Shown: in pieces, positions 1 to 9,132 of the stretch
Layout: every line of letters begins with the position of its first letter
Numbering within the stretch: position 1 is the stretch's first letter
From: Marinobacter sp. S6332
GTDB lineage: Bacteria; Pseudomonadota; Gammaproteobacteria; Pseudomonadales; Oleiphilaceae
Assembly (NCBI RefSeq): GCF_023016045.1
Contig: NZ_JALKAP010000001.1
Coordinates: forward strand, 124,001-188,000
Direction: 5' to 3'
DNA: 64,000 nt
Translations under genes and position numbers: made by a program
Notes under the pieces: model-generated
The model's input: the letters and a program-made list of their open reading frames with translations, nothing else
The model's database searches: none
Told to the model about the DNA's origin: nothing

Positions 1-1
1 C

Positions 2-604
2 CGTTACACGACAGGGGCAATGTCTTTCTCCGTGGAAGATCCAAAATCTAGTGTCCCCTCCGGACGCGATAGCACTCCGGCGTTCACTGCCCGGTTTGAG
101 AACAGCTCCGGCGGCATGGGTTTCTCCGCAGCTGCAGTGGTTAAGCAAAACTCTTACGACGACGGCACGAATGACGACTCAACCCTTGGCTTCGGAGTGT
201 TTGGCGCAGCTAGCTTCGCAATTTCAGACATGTTCACCATCCGTGGTGCTTTAAACTACGTAGACGGCGCGACCAGCTATCTTTACCTTTCCGGTGGTTC
301 CGACGCGGTTGTGCAGGGAACAAGTCTGGAAAATAATTCAGGCATGGGCGGAACTCTTGGTACCTCCATCAAGCTAGGCGGTGGCAGCAGCATTAACGTT
401 GCGTACGGCATGACCACCCTGGATGATGAAAATCTGGCCGCTGGAGCTACAGAAGCCAACCAAAACCTCTTCGTCAACTACATGTGGACCCCAGTCAAGA
501 ACGTTATGATGGGTGTTGAGTACGGCTATCATGAGAATGAAAAGCAGAGTGGTGCTAGCGAAGACGCCAATCGCGTAATGTTCGCAGCCCAGTACAACTT
601 CTAA
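2..604 (+). CDS. Outer-membrane porin, C-terminal part (5' truncated by window edge)
   Basis: About 200 codons are open from base 2 to the stop, and an apparent ATG at base 20 is internal, so the true start lies outside the window. The visible protein is rich in Gly, Asn, Ser and aromatic residues and shows alternating amphipathic strands separated by short polar turns. It ends in QYNF; a terminal aromatic residue is the usual signal for outer-membrane beta-barrel assembly. It is therefore probably the last strands of a general or DcaP-like porin for small anionic solutes. No cysteine or catalytic motif is visible. A hairpin terminator follows 25 bases after the stop. The exact porin family and substrate cannot be told from this fragment. 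Confidence 0.72.
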   Translation, partial: RYTTGAMSFSVEDPKSSVPSGRDSTPAFTARFENSSGGMGFSAAAVVKQNSYDDGTNDDSTLGFGVFGAASFAISDMFTIRGALNYVDGATSYLYLSGGSDAVVQGTSLENNSGMGGTLGTSIKLGGGSSINVAYGMTTLDDENLAAGATEANQNLFVNYMWTPVKNVMMGVEYGYHENEKQSGASEDANRVMFAAQYNF

Positions 605-628
605 AACGTACTGTTAAGCAAGTAACCA

Positions 629-661
629 TGCGCCCTGGTATCTTCCGGGGCGTATTTTTTT
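629..661 (+). terminator. Rho-independent terminator of the porin gene
   Basis: A GC-rich stem (CGCCC paired with GGGGCG around an 11-base loop) is followed directly by a run of seven T residues, 25 bases after the porin stop codon. This is a classical intrinsic terminator on the plus strand, facing the convergent gene that ends at 714. Confidence 0.8.
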
Positions 662-713
662 GGCCCTGTTTTATCTTACTTGTGGTGCAGAGGAGCCTTG
701 CTTCCCGGAGGCG

Positions 714-1694
714 TTAGTCGCCCAAAAACCCTGTTAGGCGCTCACGAACAATCGACTCGGCCTCCTGCATAATGCGCTGGATCAGTTCATCGCACGTAGG
801 GATGTCATGAATCAGCCCTGCCACCATACCGCAGCTCCAAGCAGCCTCATCCATTTTACCTTCCTGCAGCACAAGACGGCCTTTGGCGCCGGTGACCAGA
901 TGACGAATATCATCGATGGTGACAGTTTTTCCCTTTTCTTTTTCAATACGGATAATTTCTTCTACAGCAGCATTTTTCAGAACCCTTTCTGTATTGCGCA
1001 GGTTGCGCATGATCAGTCGGGTCTGCAGCTCATCCGCTTCGACAATCGCCTGTTTGACGTTGTCGTGAATCGGCGCATCTTTGGTGGCCAGGAAACGGGT
1101 GCCCATATTCATACCTTCTGCACCCAAAGCCATGGCTGCAACCAAACTTCGACCATCGGCCATGCCTCCAGAAGCCACAAAAGGAATCTTCAGTTCGTCA
1201 GCTGCTCGCGGTAGCAGAATAAAGTTCGGTATATCGTCTTCACCGGGGTGACCGCCGCATTCAAAACCATCAACACTGACCGCATCGCAGCCAATCTTTT
1301 CCGCTTTCAGGGCATGGCGTACAGAGGTGCATTTGTGAATCACCTTGATACCGGCAGCCTTGAGCTGGGGCATATACTTTTCAGGGCTACGGCCCGCGGT
1401 TTCAACGGCCTTTACTCCGCCATCAATAATCGCGTCGATATACTCGGGGTAAGGCGGCGCACTGAACGAGGGCAGGAAGGTAAGGTTCACGCCGAAAGGT
1501 TTGTCGGTCATTTCGTGACACCGGGCAATTTCCCGCGCAAGGTCCTCAGGCGTAGGCTGGGTAAGCCCGGTGATAATGCCCAAGCCGCCAGCGTTGGACA
1601 CGGCGGATGCCAGCTCGGCGTAACCAACGTGGTGCATACCCCCTTGAATGATCGGGTGGCGTATGCCAAACATTTCAGTAATTCGGGTTTTCAT
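714..1694 (-). CDS. Nitronate monooxygenase-family flavoprotein (2-nitropropane dioxygenase-like)
   Basis: This 326-residue TIM-barrel flavoprotein belongs to the nitronate monooxygenase/2-nitropropane dioxygenase family, which uses FMN and O2 to oxidise alkyl nitronates. Many members in acyl-CoA clusters have unknown substrates and some act as enoyl reductases. The barrel opens with IIQGGMHHV (15-23). GGHPG (147-151) holds the conserved active-site His. ASGGMADG (174-181) and GAEGMNMGTRF (191-201) form the FMN phosphate-binding loops. Length is normal. The ATG lies one base after the stop of the upstream alcohol dehydrogenase, so the two are co-transcribed and probably translationally coupled. 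Position at the end of a beta-oxidation operon suggests a redox step on an acyl-CoA-related intermediate, which is inference. Confidence 0.85.
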   Translation of the reverse strand: MKTRITEMFGIRHPIIQGGMHHVGYAELASAVSNAGGLGIITGLTQPTPEDLAREIARCHEMTDKPFGVNLTFLPSFSAPPYPEYIDAIIDGGVKAVETAGRSPEKYMPQLKAAGIKVIHKCTSVRHALKAEKIGCDAVSVDGFECGGHPGEDDIPNFILLPRAADELKIPFVASGGMADGRSLVAAMALGAEGMNMGTRFLATKDAPIHDNVKQAIVEADELQTRLIMRNLRNTERVLKNAAVEEIIRIEKEKGKTVTIDDIRHLVTGAKGRLVLQEGKMDEAAWSCGMVAGLIHDIPTCDELIQRIMQEAESIVRERLTGFLGD

Positions 1695-1695
1695 T

Positions 1696-2805
1696 TTAGG
1701 GCTCCATCACAATTACGCCACGTGCATTTTTACCTGCCACCATGTCGTCAAAAGCCTGAGCGGCCTCTTCAATGGGATAGGTGCGCGTAACCAATTCGTC
1801 CAGCTTCAGCTTACCGGCTTTGTACAAACCGATGATGCGCGGAAAATCATATTGCGGGCGGGCCGAACCCAGCCAGCTTCCTTTGAGGGTGCGTTCGTCT
1901 GCAGGTAAAGTCAGTGTGGTTATCGAGGTTTTGTCTTTCGGGTCAGAGACACCTACAACAACAGCTGTGCCCCCTCGCCCTAGACTTTTATACGCCTGTT
2001 CAACAACTGCGCCTGCACCAACACACTCAAAAGCATAGTCCACGCCGCCAGTCAGCTTTTTAACGGCCTTCGCAGCATCCTCTACATCGTTAATATTGAC
2101 GGTATGGGTCGCACCAAACTCTTTCGCCATTTCCAGCTTTTTAGCGTTGCTGTCCACGGCAACAATCATTTCTGCCCCAGCTGTGGCGCAACCCTGAATT
2201 GCATTAAGGCCGACGCCTCCAATTCCGAAGACTGCCGCACGGGAACCTGACTCCAACTGAGCGGTATTGAATACAGCGCCAACACCGGTCATTACCGCAC
2301 AACCCACCAACGCGGCATTCTGCATGGGCACGGTTTTGTCGATTTTTACGCAGTTATCCACGTGCATGGTGGCGTATTCCGCCATCACACCACAGGCCCC
2401 GAATACGTTGAGCGGCTCGCCGTTGGCGTCTTTGGTTCTCACTGTGCCGTCGGGCAATGTAAACATGGCTTTGCGGGCGTTCTCGCACAGCACTGGCCGA
2501 CCACGCACGCACTGGCGGCACTTGCCACACATGGAGATAAAGGAGCTGACGACGTGGTCGCCTTCCTGAAACTCGGTTACACCTTCGCCTACTTCAATGA
2601 CGACACCGGCAGCTTCGTGACCGAGCACAAGGGGTGGCGGATACGGGATTTTGCCAGTGGTGGCGGACAAGTCGCTGTGGCATACGCCGCAGGCGGCGAT
2701 TTTCAGGGTGATTTCACCACGCTTGGGGCCTTCAACCGTGATGGTTTCTACCTGAACGGGTTGGCCCCATTCGCGGCAGACTACAGCTTTGGCTTTTCTG
2801 TCCAT
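1696..2805 (-). CDS. Zinc-dependent NAD(P) alcohol dehydrogenase
   Basis: A 369-residue medium-chain dehydrogenase. Catalytic zinc ligands are C42 (CGVCHSD), H63 with E64 (GHEAAG) and C169 (VGCAVMTGVG). The structural zinc site is complete: C93, C96, C99 and C107. The nucleotide-binding loop is GIGGVG (194-199). The full zinc complement and the VMTG segment place it near the class I/III alcohol dehydrogenases rather than the zinc-free quinone reductases. It oxidises a primary or secondary alcohol to aldehyde or ketone; the actual substrate is unknown. It sits between a thiolase gene (196 bases upstream, across an inverted repeat) and the flavoprotein gene one base downstream, suggesting it feeds alcohol-derived intermediates into beta-oxidation. 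Confidence 0.9.
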   Translation of the reverse strand: MDRKAKAVVCREWGQPVQVETITVEGPKRGEITLKIAACGVCHSDLSATTGKIPYPPPLVLGHEAAGVVIEVGEGVTEFQEGDHVVSSFISMCGKCRQCVRGRPVLCENARKAMFTLPDGTVRTKDANGEPLNVFGACGVMAEYATMHVDNCVKIDKTVPMQNAALVGCAVMTGVGAVFNTAQLESGSRAAVFGIGGVGLNAIQGCATAGAEMIVAVDSNAKKLEMAKEFGATHTVNINDVEDAAKAVKKLTGGVDYAFECVGAGAVVEQAYKSLGRGGTAVVVGVSDPKDKTSITTLTLPADERTLKGSWLGSARPQYDFPRIIGLYKAGKLKLDELVTRTYPIEEAAQAFDDMVAGKNARGVIVMEP

Positions 2806-2865
2806 GGTAAGTGCTTCCTGTTAGTCATCTGGAGGAGCTGAAACTTTGGGGGCTGGCCCAGAGGC

Positions 2866-2937
2866 GGGGTGCCTTTTCTTCTGGGAAAAACAACTCGCTG
2901 CGCTCAGACATCTTTTTCCCGCCAGAAAAGGCACCCC
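2866..2937. repeat. Long imperfect inverted repeat between thiolase and alcohol dehydrogenase genes
   Basis: Bases 2866-2890 (starting GGGGTGCCTTTTC) pair with 2913-2937 (ending GAAAAGGCACCCC) with only a couple of mismatches, giving an arm of about 25 bases around a 22-base loop. Flanking G-rich and C-rich tracts extend the symmetry loosely. There is no open frame of interest. It could be a terminator/attenuator or mRNA-stabilising hairpin inside the minus-strand operon, or a copy of a dispersed intergenic element. Confidence 0.7.
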
Positions 2938-3001
2938 ACCCCCGGACCGATCTGACACCTTAGTTTCACCTGCCTTTGCTGAGGCTACTGGCGTTCATTA
3001 T

Positions 3002-4186
3002 TTACACAACTTCGAATAATCCAGCTGCGCCCTGGCCGCCACCTATGCACATGGTGACGACAACAAATTTGGCGCCACGGCGCTTGCCTTCAATCAGGGC
3101 ATGGCCCGCAAGGCGGGAGCCAGTTACACCGTATGGATGGCCGATAGAAATAGAACCACCATTAACGTTCAGCTTTTCCATGGGGATGCCCAAACGATCA
3201 CGACAGTAAACCACCTGCGACGCAAAGGCTTCATTCAGTTCCCACAGATCAACGTCATCCATGGTCAAGCCGTTGCGCTCCAGCAAGCGCGGAATCGCAA
3301 ACACCGGGCCAATACCCATTTCATCGGGCTCGCACCCTGCCACTGCAAAACCACGGAAAATACCCATGGGCTCAATGTTGTGCTTTTCAGCATAAGTGCT
3401 GTTCATTACCGTGCACACAGAGGCACCATCAGATAGCTGGCTTGCATTGCCAGCCGTCACAAAATTGCCCTCACCACGCACCGCATTCAAACCCTGCAAC
3501 CCCTCAAGCGTTGTGTTGGGGCGGTTACACTCATCACGCGTGAGAGTGACGTCTTTTTTACTGACTTCTCCGGTTTCCTTATTCTTCACCATCATCGTCG
3601 CGTCAAAAGGCACAATCTCATCATCAAACTTGCCCGCCTCCTGAGCAGCGGCTGTGCGCTGCTGGGAGATCAACGCGTATTCGTCTTGAGACTCACGGCT
3701 GACGTTGTAGCGTTGAGCCACAATATCCGCCGTTTCGATCATCGACATATACAGATCAGGCTTGTTCTTCATCAACCATTCATTGGTTGCATGAAAACTG
3801 TTGAGTTTATCGTTCTGAACCAGAGAAATAGACTCAACGCCGCCCGCTACCATTGCAGGCACCTTCTCGGAAACCACCCGCTGCGCTGCAATAGCGATCG
3901 ACTGCAAACCAGAACTGCAAAAACGGTTAATCGACAGCCCCGCAGTCGTCACCGGCAAACCCGCTCGTATTGCCGCTAAGCGAGCGATGTTCTTACCCTG
4001 AGCACCCTCGTGGAAGGTCGCTCCCAAAATCACATCTTCAACAATCGCCGGATCAATACCCGCACGAGCCACCGCGTGTTTAATAACGTGCCCTGCAAGG
4101 TCCACACTGTGCGTGGCGTTCAAAGCACCACGGTAGGATTTCCCAAGACCTGTGCGTGCGGTAGAAACAATAACTGCATCTGACAT
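3002..4186 (-). CDS. Acetyl-CoA acyltransferase / thiolase (FadA-like)
   Basis: A 394-residue thiolase that cleaves 3-ketoacyl-CoA to acetyl-CoA and a shortened acyl-CoA, or acts in the biosynthetic direction. The nucleophilic Cys is C90 in [10 protein letters not shown], the catalytic His is H350 in GHPYG, NEAF is present, and the second Cys is C380 in CIGGGQG. The start is set at 4186 because GAGG lies eight bases upstream; the in-frame ATG two codons earlier is too close to that Shine-Dalgarno. The stop is 81 bases downstream of the FadB-like gene end, and both are on the minus strand, so the pair resembles a fadBA-type operon with partners for complete beta-oxidation. Confidence 0.93.
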   Translation of the reverse strand: MSDAVIVSTARTGLGKSYRGALNATHSVDLAGHVIKHAVARAGIDPAIVEDVILGATFHEGAQGKNIARLAAIRAGLPVTTAGLSINRFCSSGLQSIAIAAQRVVSEKVPAMVAGGVESISLVQNDKLNSFHATNEWLMKNKPDLYMSMIETADIVAQRYNVSRESQDEYALISQQRTAAAQEAGKFDDEIVPFDATMMVKNKETGEVSKKDVTLTRDECNRPNTTLEGLQGLNAVRGEGNFVTAGNASQLSDGASVCTVMNSTYAEKHNIEPMGIFRGFAVAGCEPDEMGIGPVFAIPRLLERNGLTMDDVDLWELNEAFASQVVYCRDRLGIPMEKLNVNGGSISIGHPYGVTGSRLAGHALIEGKRRGAKFVVVTMCIGGGQGAAGLFEVV

Positions 4187-4267
4187 AAACATTGCCTCGA
4201 AATAAAAGTGAAGTAGCGCCGGCCAGCCCCCAATGCACCAGACAAAAGGGGCCAGCCAATAACAGCC

Positions 4268-6361
4268 TTACAAGTCGCCGAACTTCTTGCCATCAGCCAC
4301 CAACTGCTTCAGCAACGAAGCAGGCTTCCACTGCTCCCCTCCTACCGAAGCGTGATACTTCTCCACCGCAGCCAGAATCACGTCCAAACCAACCTGATCT
4401 GCCCAGAACATAGGCCCACCACGATAAGCCGGGAAGCCATAGCCATAAATCCAGACCACATCGATATCCAGAGCCCGGTCAGCTATTCCCTCCTCCAGAA
4501 TCTTCGCCGCCTCATTCACCATCACATACATGCAACGCTCAAGAATTTCCTGATCCGTAATCTCACGGGAAGCGATGCCCTGCTCCTTGCGGAAATCCTC
4601 AATAATCCGCTCCACTTCAGGGTCGGGAATCGGCTTACGGCTGCCCTCTTCGTACTTGTAAACACCCGCCATGGTCTTTTGGCCCAGACGGCCTTGCTCA
4701 GCAAGCTTATCCATCCAGCTAGGCGGGACGTTTTCGCCAGCGGTACGCAGCTCTTCACGAATGCGGTAACCCACATCAATACCGGCCAGATCCGACATGG
4801 CAAACTGTCCCATGGGGTAACCGAGATCAGTTAGTACCTTGTCGACCTGCTGCGGTGTAGCCCCTTCGTTAACCAGCGCCATGGCTTCAGTGCCGCGCTT
4901 GTGCAGCATACGGTTGCCCACAAAGCCGTGACAGTTGCCAACCAAAACACCTACCTTCTTGATTTTCTTAGCAACGGCCATCACGGTCGCCTTCACCTCA
5001 TCAGAGGTCTTGCTGCCACGAACGTTTTCCAACAGCCTCATTACGTTGGCCGGGCTGAAGAAGTGCATACCCACAACGTCTTCCGGGCGCTTGGTGGCAG
5101 AGGCAATTTCGTCAATATCCAGAGTGGACGTGTTGGAGGCCAGAATGGCTCCGGGCTTACAGGTGCTGTCTAGCTTCGCGAAAATCTCTTTCTTCACCGC
5201 CATGTTTTCAAACACAGCCTCGATCACCAAATCCACGTCTTTGAAATCGTCATAATCCAGGCTGCCGGTGATCAGTGCCATCCGGTCGTCCACCTGCTTC
5301 TGGGTGATACGTCCTTTTTTGGCAGAGTTCTCGTAGTTCTTGCGGATAATACCCAGCCCTTTGTCCAGAGCTTCCTGTTTCATTTCAACGATGGTGACGG
5401 GGATACCGACGTTGGCAAAGTTCATGGCGATGCCACCACCCATGGTGCCTGCGCCGATAATGCCAACGCTGTTTACGTCACGTACCGGTGTGTCCTTCGA
5501 CAACCCTTTCACTTTGGAGGCTTCGCGTTCCGCAAAGAAAGAATGAATTTGTCCTGCCCGTTGCGGCGAGTTCATACACTCTACAAACAGCTCGCGCTCT
5601 CGTTTTAAACCTTCCGGGAACGGCAGGTTAAAGGCCGCCTCAACAGCATCCACGCACTTGAATGGGGAAAACTGACCTCGGGCCGTTTTTTGCAGTGACG
5701 CGCGGAATTGCTCGAATACGTCGCTGCCTTTATCCGCCGCGATCTTGTCGGTCAGGTCCCTTACCCGGCGTACAGGCATGCCCTCATCTGCAACTTTTTG
5801 GGCGAAGGCCATGCCAGCCGCTTTCACATCCTTGCCTTCATCAACGGCGTCCACAATACCGAAGCTCAGTGCGTCCTTGGCTGATACAAACTGGCCTGTC
5901 GTGATCATCTCCAGCGCTTTCTGAGCCCCCGCCAAACGCGGTAAACGCTGGGTGCCACCAGCGCCAGGCAGGAGGCCGAGCTTTACCTCCGGCAGACCAA
6001 TTTTGGCACTGCTCAGCGCAACTCGATAATGGCAACCCAGAGCCGTTTCCAGCCCACCACCTAGAGCTGTGCCATGAATCGCAGCAACCAGCGGTTTGTC
6101 GCTGTTCTCATACTGCGCAACCACCGAGGCCAACCCCGGCTCCTGCATAGGCTTACCAAATTCGCGTATATCAGCACCTGCTATAAAGGTGCGACCCTCG
6201 CACACCAACAAAAGTGCCTTGGCATCAGAATCCTTTTGCCCCTGTTCCAGCGCGGCAATCAAGCCCGAACGCACCGCGTGGCTGAGCGCGTTGACCGGCG
6301 GGTAATCCACTGTAATCACGCCAACATTGCCTTCACGACTGTAAGTTACGACTTCAGACAT
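4268..6361 (-). CDS. Multifunctional enoyl-CoA hydratase / 3-hydroxyacyl-CoA dehydrogenase (FadB/FadJ-like)
   Basis: A 697-residue fusion of a crotonase domain (about 1-190) with an NAD-binding 3-hydroxyacyl-CoA dehydrogenase (about 297 onward) and its C-terminal dimer domains. Crotonase acid/base residues are E105 (GGGLETALG) and E125 (GLPEVKLGL), with the oxyanion-hole motif FIAGADI near 59-65. The dinucleotide loop is [11 protein letters not shown] (300-310), and MHFFSPA carries the dehydrogenase His. It hydrates trans-2-enoyl-CoA and oxidises the resulting 3-hydroxyacyl-CoA. It is the first gene of the minus-strand beta-oxidation operon. It could also supply the dehydroadipyl-CoA hydratase function that is absent from the paa island, though nothing in the sequence proves that. 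Confidence 0.93.
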   Translation of the reverse strand: MSEVVTYSREGNVGVITVDYPPVNALSHAVRSGLIAALEQGQKDSDAKALLLVCEGRTFIAGADIREFGKPMQEPGLASVVAQYENSDKPLVAAIHGTALGGGLETALGCHYRVALSSAKIGLPEVKLGLLPGAGGTQRLPRLAGAQKALEMITTGQFVSAKDALSFGIVDAVDEGKDVKAAGMAFAQKVADEGMPVRRVRDLTDKIAADKGSDVFEQFRASLQKTARGQFSPFKCVDAVEAAFNLPFPEGLKRERELFVECMNSPQRAGQIHSFFAEREASKVKGLSKDTPVRDVNSVGIIGAGTMGGGIAMNFANVGIPVTIVEMKQEALDKGLGIIRKNYENSAKKGRITQKQVDDRMALITGSLDYDDFKDVDLVIEAVFENMAVKKEIFAKLDSTCKPGAILASNTSTLDIDEIASATKRPEDVVGMHFFSPANVMRLLENVRGSKTSDEVKATVMAVAKKIKKVGVLVGNCHGFVGNRMLHKRGTEAMALVNEGATPQQVDKVLTDLGYPMGQFAMSDLAGIDVGYRIREELRTAGENVPPSWMDKLAEQGRLGQKTMAGVYKYEEGSRKPIPDPEVERIIEDFRKEQGIASREITDQEILERCMYVMVNEAAKILEEGIADRALDIDVVWIYGYGFPAYRGGPMFWADQVGLDVILAAVEKYHASVGGEQWKPASLLKQLVADGKKFGDL

Positions 6362-6465
6362 AATCTCTTCCTCGCTTTATATGGAATTTAGTTTTAACAA
6401 GCGAAATATCTGTACGATTTAATACAAGTTCACTTAGGGTTTCAACCACCATTTAAACTCGCCCA

Positions 6466-6501
6466 CAAAAAAACCGCAGGAGGGCATCCTGCGGTTTTTT
6501 T
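6466..6501 (-). terminator. Intrinsic terminator, probably bidirectional, after the IclR gene
   Basis: A perfect stem, ACCGCAGGA with TCCTGCGGT, is flanked by an A-run on the left and a T-run on the right, so it can act in both directions. It follows the minus-strand regulator stop at 6513 by 12 bases and insulates the beta-oxidation operon start at 6361. Confidence 0.85.
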
Positions 6502-6512
6502 ACGTGGGCGCT

Positions 6513-7340
6513 TTAAACGCCTAGCGATTCTATGTCACTCGCCAGCATGGCCAACTGGTGTGCAATCGAGTCGCGAAGCTTCTCCGCAGGCACCAAGTAA
6601 GACGGAGCAGCGCAGGTCAACGCCATGGTTGTTCCGTCCTGCAGATGAACGGGAACACCTGCAGAATTAATATTGCGATCCCATTCACCGAGTGAAAGAC
6701 AGAAGCCGTACTTATTGTAGTCTTCCATGGCGCGATCCAAACCTTCCTTTTTCTCGGGCCAGACTTCCGGGCCATATTTTATCGCCATCGCGTCATCAAT
6801 TACCTTTCGTCCTTTGTCTGAGATTGCGCAGTAATAGGCCCGGCCCGCCGATGTGGTCGCCAATGGCAGCTTCTTACCTATATCCATTCGCAGCAACGAA
6901 GCTTCCGGCGGTAAACGGTTTTCTACATAGATCATGTGCAGGCGATCACGGCAAGTCAGGCCTATAGACATGTTGTTGTGGCGCGCAAATTCATCCATGT
7001 AAGGCTTGGCCAACTGGCGAACTTTCAGATTGGACACATACGCATAACCCAACGCGAGTACACCGGAGCTAAGCTGGTATTTTTCCAGCTGGGTGTTGTA
7101 ACTCAGATACCCCAGCTTGGTCAGCGTGTAGGTCATACGGGATACGGTCGGCTTGGGTAGACCAGTAATCCGGGCAATATCCTGATTACCAAGAATGACA
7201 GAGCCTTGGCTGAACGCACGCAACACATCCAGACCACGGGACAGCGCCTCGACGAACTTACGATCCTTCTCCGGCTTCACCGGTTCGCCGTCACCGGAGG
7301 CTGCCATGAGTTCCGGTGAAGTGGTTTTTGCTTTGGGCAT
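6513..7340 (-). CDS. IclR-family transcriptional regulator
   Basis: A 275-residue IclR protein. It has an N-terminal winged helix-turn-helix (ALSRGLDVLRAF, then IARITGLPKPTVSRM as recognition helix) and a C-terminal effector-binding domain with the family's typical DRLHMIYVENR segment. The start at 7340 is preferred because GGAGG lies nine bases upstream; the reading frame extends 19 codons further without a ribosome site. IclR proteins often sense organic acids or aromatic catabolites and repress or activate adjacent catabolic operons. Candidates here are the beta-oxidation operon on its left and the glutaryl-CoA dehydrogenase operon on its right. It is transcribed behind the membrane-protein gene, with a 94-base gap. 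Confidence 0.92.
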   Translation of the reverse strand: MPKAKTTSPELMAASGDGEPVKPEKDRKFVEALSRGLDVLRAFSQGSVILGNQDIARITGLPKPTVSRMTYTLTKLGYLSYNTQLEKYQLSSGVLALGYAYVSNLKVRQLAKPYMDEFARHNNMSIGLTCRDRLHMIYVENRLPPEASLLRMDIGKKLPLATTSAGRAYYCAISDKGRKVIDDAMAIKYGPEVWPEKKEGLDRAMEDYNKYGFCLSLGEWDRNINSAGVPVHLQDGTTMALTCAAPSYLVPAEKLRDSIAHQLAMLASDIESLGV

Positions 7341-7434
7341 AGTGTGGCGTCCTCCAACAACGTCGCCTGCTCCCGAGTTCCGGGGGATCAATTTCATGTA
7401 TATAAAGTGAGCGGCATTTTAATCGCTGATGAAC

Positions 7435-8802
7435 TCAACTACCACTAACTCCGGGCAAGACAAGCATTTCCAAAGCTAATAGCGCCAGTAACAGCGGCAC
7501 AGCAATCAACACAAACACGCCATTCCAGCGGAATGCCACCACCCAGCGCGGAACCTGACCAAAGCGGGCCAGCAGCATTACTGATGGCCCGAACGGTGAA
7601 AGCATCATCGCCAGTGAAAAGCCGATAACCAGCGCAACGGATATCAAAATCGGATCCATGCCTTCTGCCATCAGCTGCGGCAGCAGCCCCGCCTGAACAC
7701 TGAGCACCGTAATCGGGATAATCCCGATGGTTGATAATAGTGGCAGGCTCAACATACCAACAACGGCGAGTACCCACATTCCGCCCGAAGAGGTTGCAAG
7801 CCCGCTCAGGGCATCCGCCGGAATCACGCTGGACACTGACACCCCCAAAATCGCCGAGGCAGCAAAAATCGCCATTTCATTGTTCATGGCCGACACCTGA
7901 GTCACACCCTCCTTGAGTACCACTCCAAGCGATCTTTCCTGCCACATCATATAAAGAAGCGTAACCGAGGGAACAGTCATCATGGCGGCAACAGACACTT
8001 TGAAATCGGTCAAAGCGACGATCATTGCCATTATGAAAAAAACTGTCGCGACCAACCCCAGCAACTGCAACGTGCCAGCTGGCCAACGCTCCAGAGCTAC
8101 ACGCTCGCTGCTTACTTGCCGAAAGCGGCGCTGCTCCAGAAACCAACCAACGCCTATCAGCACCACGGACGCCGCAAGGCCATAAGGTAGCAGCATTAGC
8201 CAGGTTAACTCGGGCAGTTCTTTAGTCAATATCGCTACTGCCACACTGGTCGGCGCCACCAAAGGCACCAGTGCAAAACCGCGTAGCGCGCTGATCAGAA
8301 CACTGCGCAGCCATTGCAGGCGAGATTCGCCGGTAATTCCGCGCTCTCGCAGCGTGTCCGAAAGGCTGCCGCACAGCAGGTTCATCATGCCGAAACTCAA
8401 TACCGATGCTATGCCACAGCTAACAACTGCGTACTTGGGATACAGCCAAAGGGTGCGCCCCCCCAGCAGGACATCGTGGATCCGGCGCAGAACCTCAAAC
8501 CGCCTAACCAAACACTGCATCATCCCAAGACTGCCAAGAAAAGCAGCGTAAAAAGCCGCATCAGCCGACGCCTTAACCAACTTGTCTATACCCAACTGAC
8601 CACGCACAAACAGCCACGCTGTGACCGCCAGAGAAATCAGCAACAACACGCGGGAATAACCTTGTAAGCGCCCACCCGCCCACAGAAAACAAAAAATGAA
8701 CAATACGCCCGCGATTGCACCGAGCTGAATGCTTGAAAAGCCGATAGCAATCAGCTCGATCAATACCGCCAAAGGTAACAGCCAGCGATCTGCTGTACTC
8801 AT
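7435..8802 (-). CDS. Multi-spanning membrane protein, putative ion/carboxylate transporter
   Basis: A 455-residue, very hydrophobic protein with about ten to twelve predicted membrane segments and a charged central loop near LEQRRFRQVSSERVALERW. I do not recognise the family with confidence. The two-fold layout of helices with re-entrant-looking Gly/Pro/Ser stretches (such as VPLVAPTSVAVAI and AMMLSPFGPSVML) resembles transporters of the ion-transporter superfamily, for example DctM-, CitM- or ArsB-like carriers. Context (an IclR regulator directly downstream and acyl-CoA genes on both sides) favours uptake of an organic acid, which is inference. The ribosome site is weak, so the start is moderately certain. 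Confidence 0.65.
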   Translation of the reverse strand: MSTADRWLLPLAVLIELIAIGFSSIQLGAIAGVLFIFCFLWAGGRLQGYSRVLLLISLAVTAWLFVRGQLGIDKLVKASADAAFYAAFLGSLGMMQCLVRRFEVLRRIHDVLLGGRTLWLYPKYAVVSCGIASVLSFGMMNLLCGSLSDTLRERGITGESRLQWLRSVLISALRGFALVPLVAPTSVAVAILTKELPELTWLMLLPYGLAASVVLIGVGWFLEQRRFRQVSSERVALERWPAGTLQLLGLVATVFFIMAMIVALTDFKVSVAAMMTVPSVTLLYMMWQERSLGVVLKEGVTQVSAMNNEMAIFAASAILGVSVSSVIPADALSGLATSSGGMWVLAVVGMLSLPLLSTIGIIPITVLSVQAGLLPQLMAEGMDPILISVALVIGFSLAMMLSPFGPSVMLLARFGQVPRWVVAFRWNGVFVLIAVPLLLALLALEMLVLPGVSGS

Positions 8803-8901
8803 ACTTGCATAGCCTTTGGCAGGATCACATGGATAGACGAGGTCTCTGCTTGCATTTCACACACACCCGGATTAGTCTTTTGCTCAGCCATTACAAAACT
8901 A

Positions 8902-8920
8902 AGTTTCGCTGAATGAAACT
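8902..8920. promoter_or_regulatory. Candidate IclR-type operator palindrome
   Basis: The perfect 6-base arms AGTTTC and GAAACT are separated by seven bases. The site lies in the 330-base gap (8803-9132) between the membrane-protein/IclR operon and the divergent glutaryl-CoA dehydrogenase operon, a typical place for an IclR operator. The rest of that gap holds no convincing gene; a 12-base perfect palindrome, CCTATCGATAGG, sits at 9044-9055. Confidence 0.35.
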
Positions 8921-9043
8921 ACACTAGCGCAAATAACAAGACAACCCGGTATTTATTTGCAGTGGGTTTTCGTTAACTCAGACGGGATTAATGCGAAGTT
9001 TGCCGCTCAGGTTCTCGGATGTACCACTAGACTGACTATGAGC

Positions 9044-9055
9044 CCTATCGATAGG
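9044..9055. repeat. Perfect 12-base palindrome upstream of the acyl-CoA dehydrogenase operon
   Basis: CCTATCGATAGG is fully self-complementary and lies about 78 bases before the start codon at 9133. It could be a protein-binding site or a short mRNA hairpin; there is no T-run, so it is not a terminator. Confidence 0.35.
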
Positions 9056-9132
9056 CCCGGCTGACCCCGAACGGAGGTCGCACTGCCACTGTGATTGAAC
9101 GGGTTAAAACTGTTTTTAATGAGGAGAAAAAC

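Noticed and set aside
1248..1790. Plus-strand open frame opposite the NMO/ADH genes
   Set aside because: Shadow of genes with clear motifs on the minus strand; no domain.
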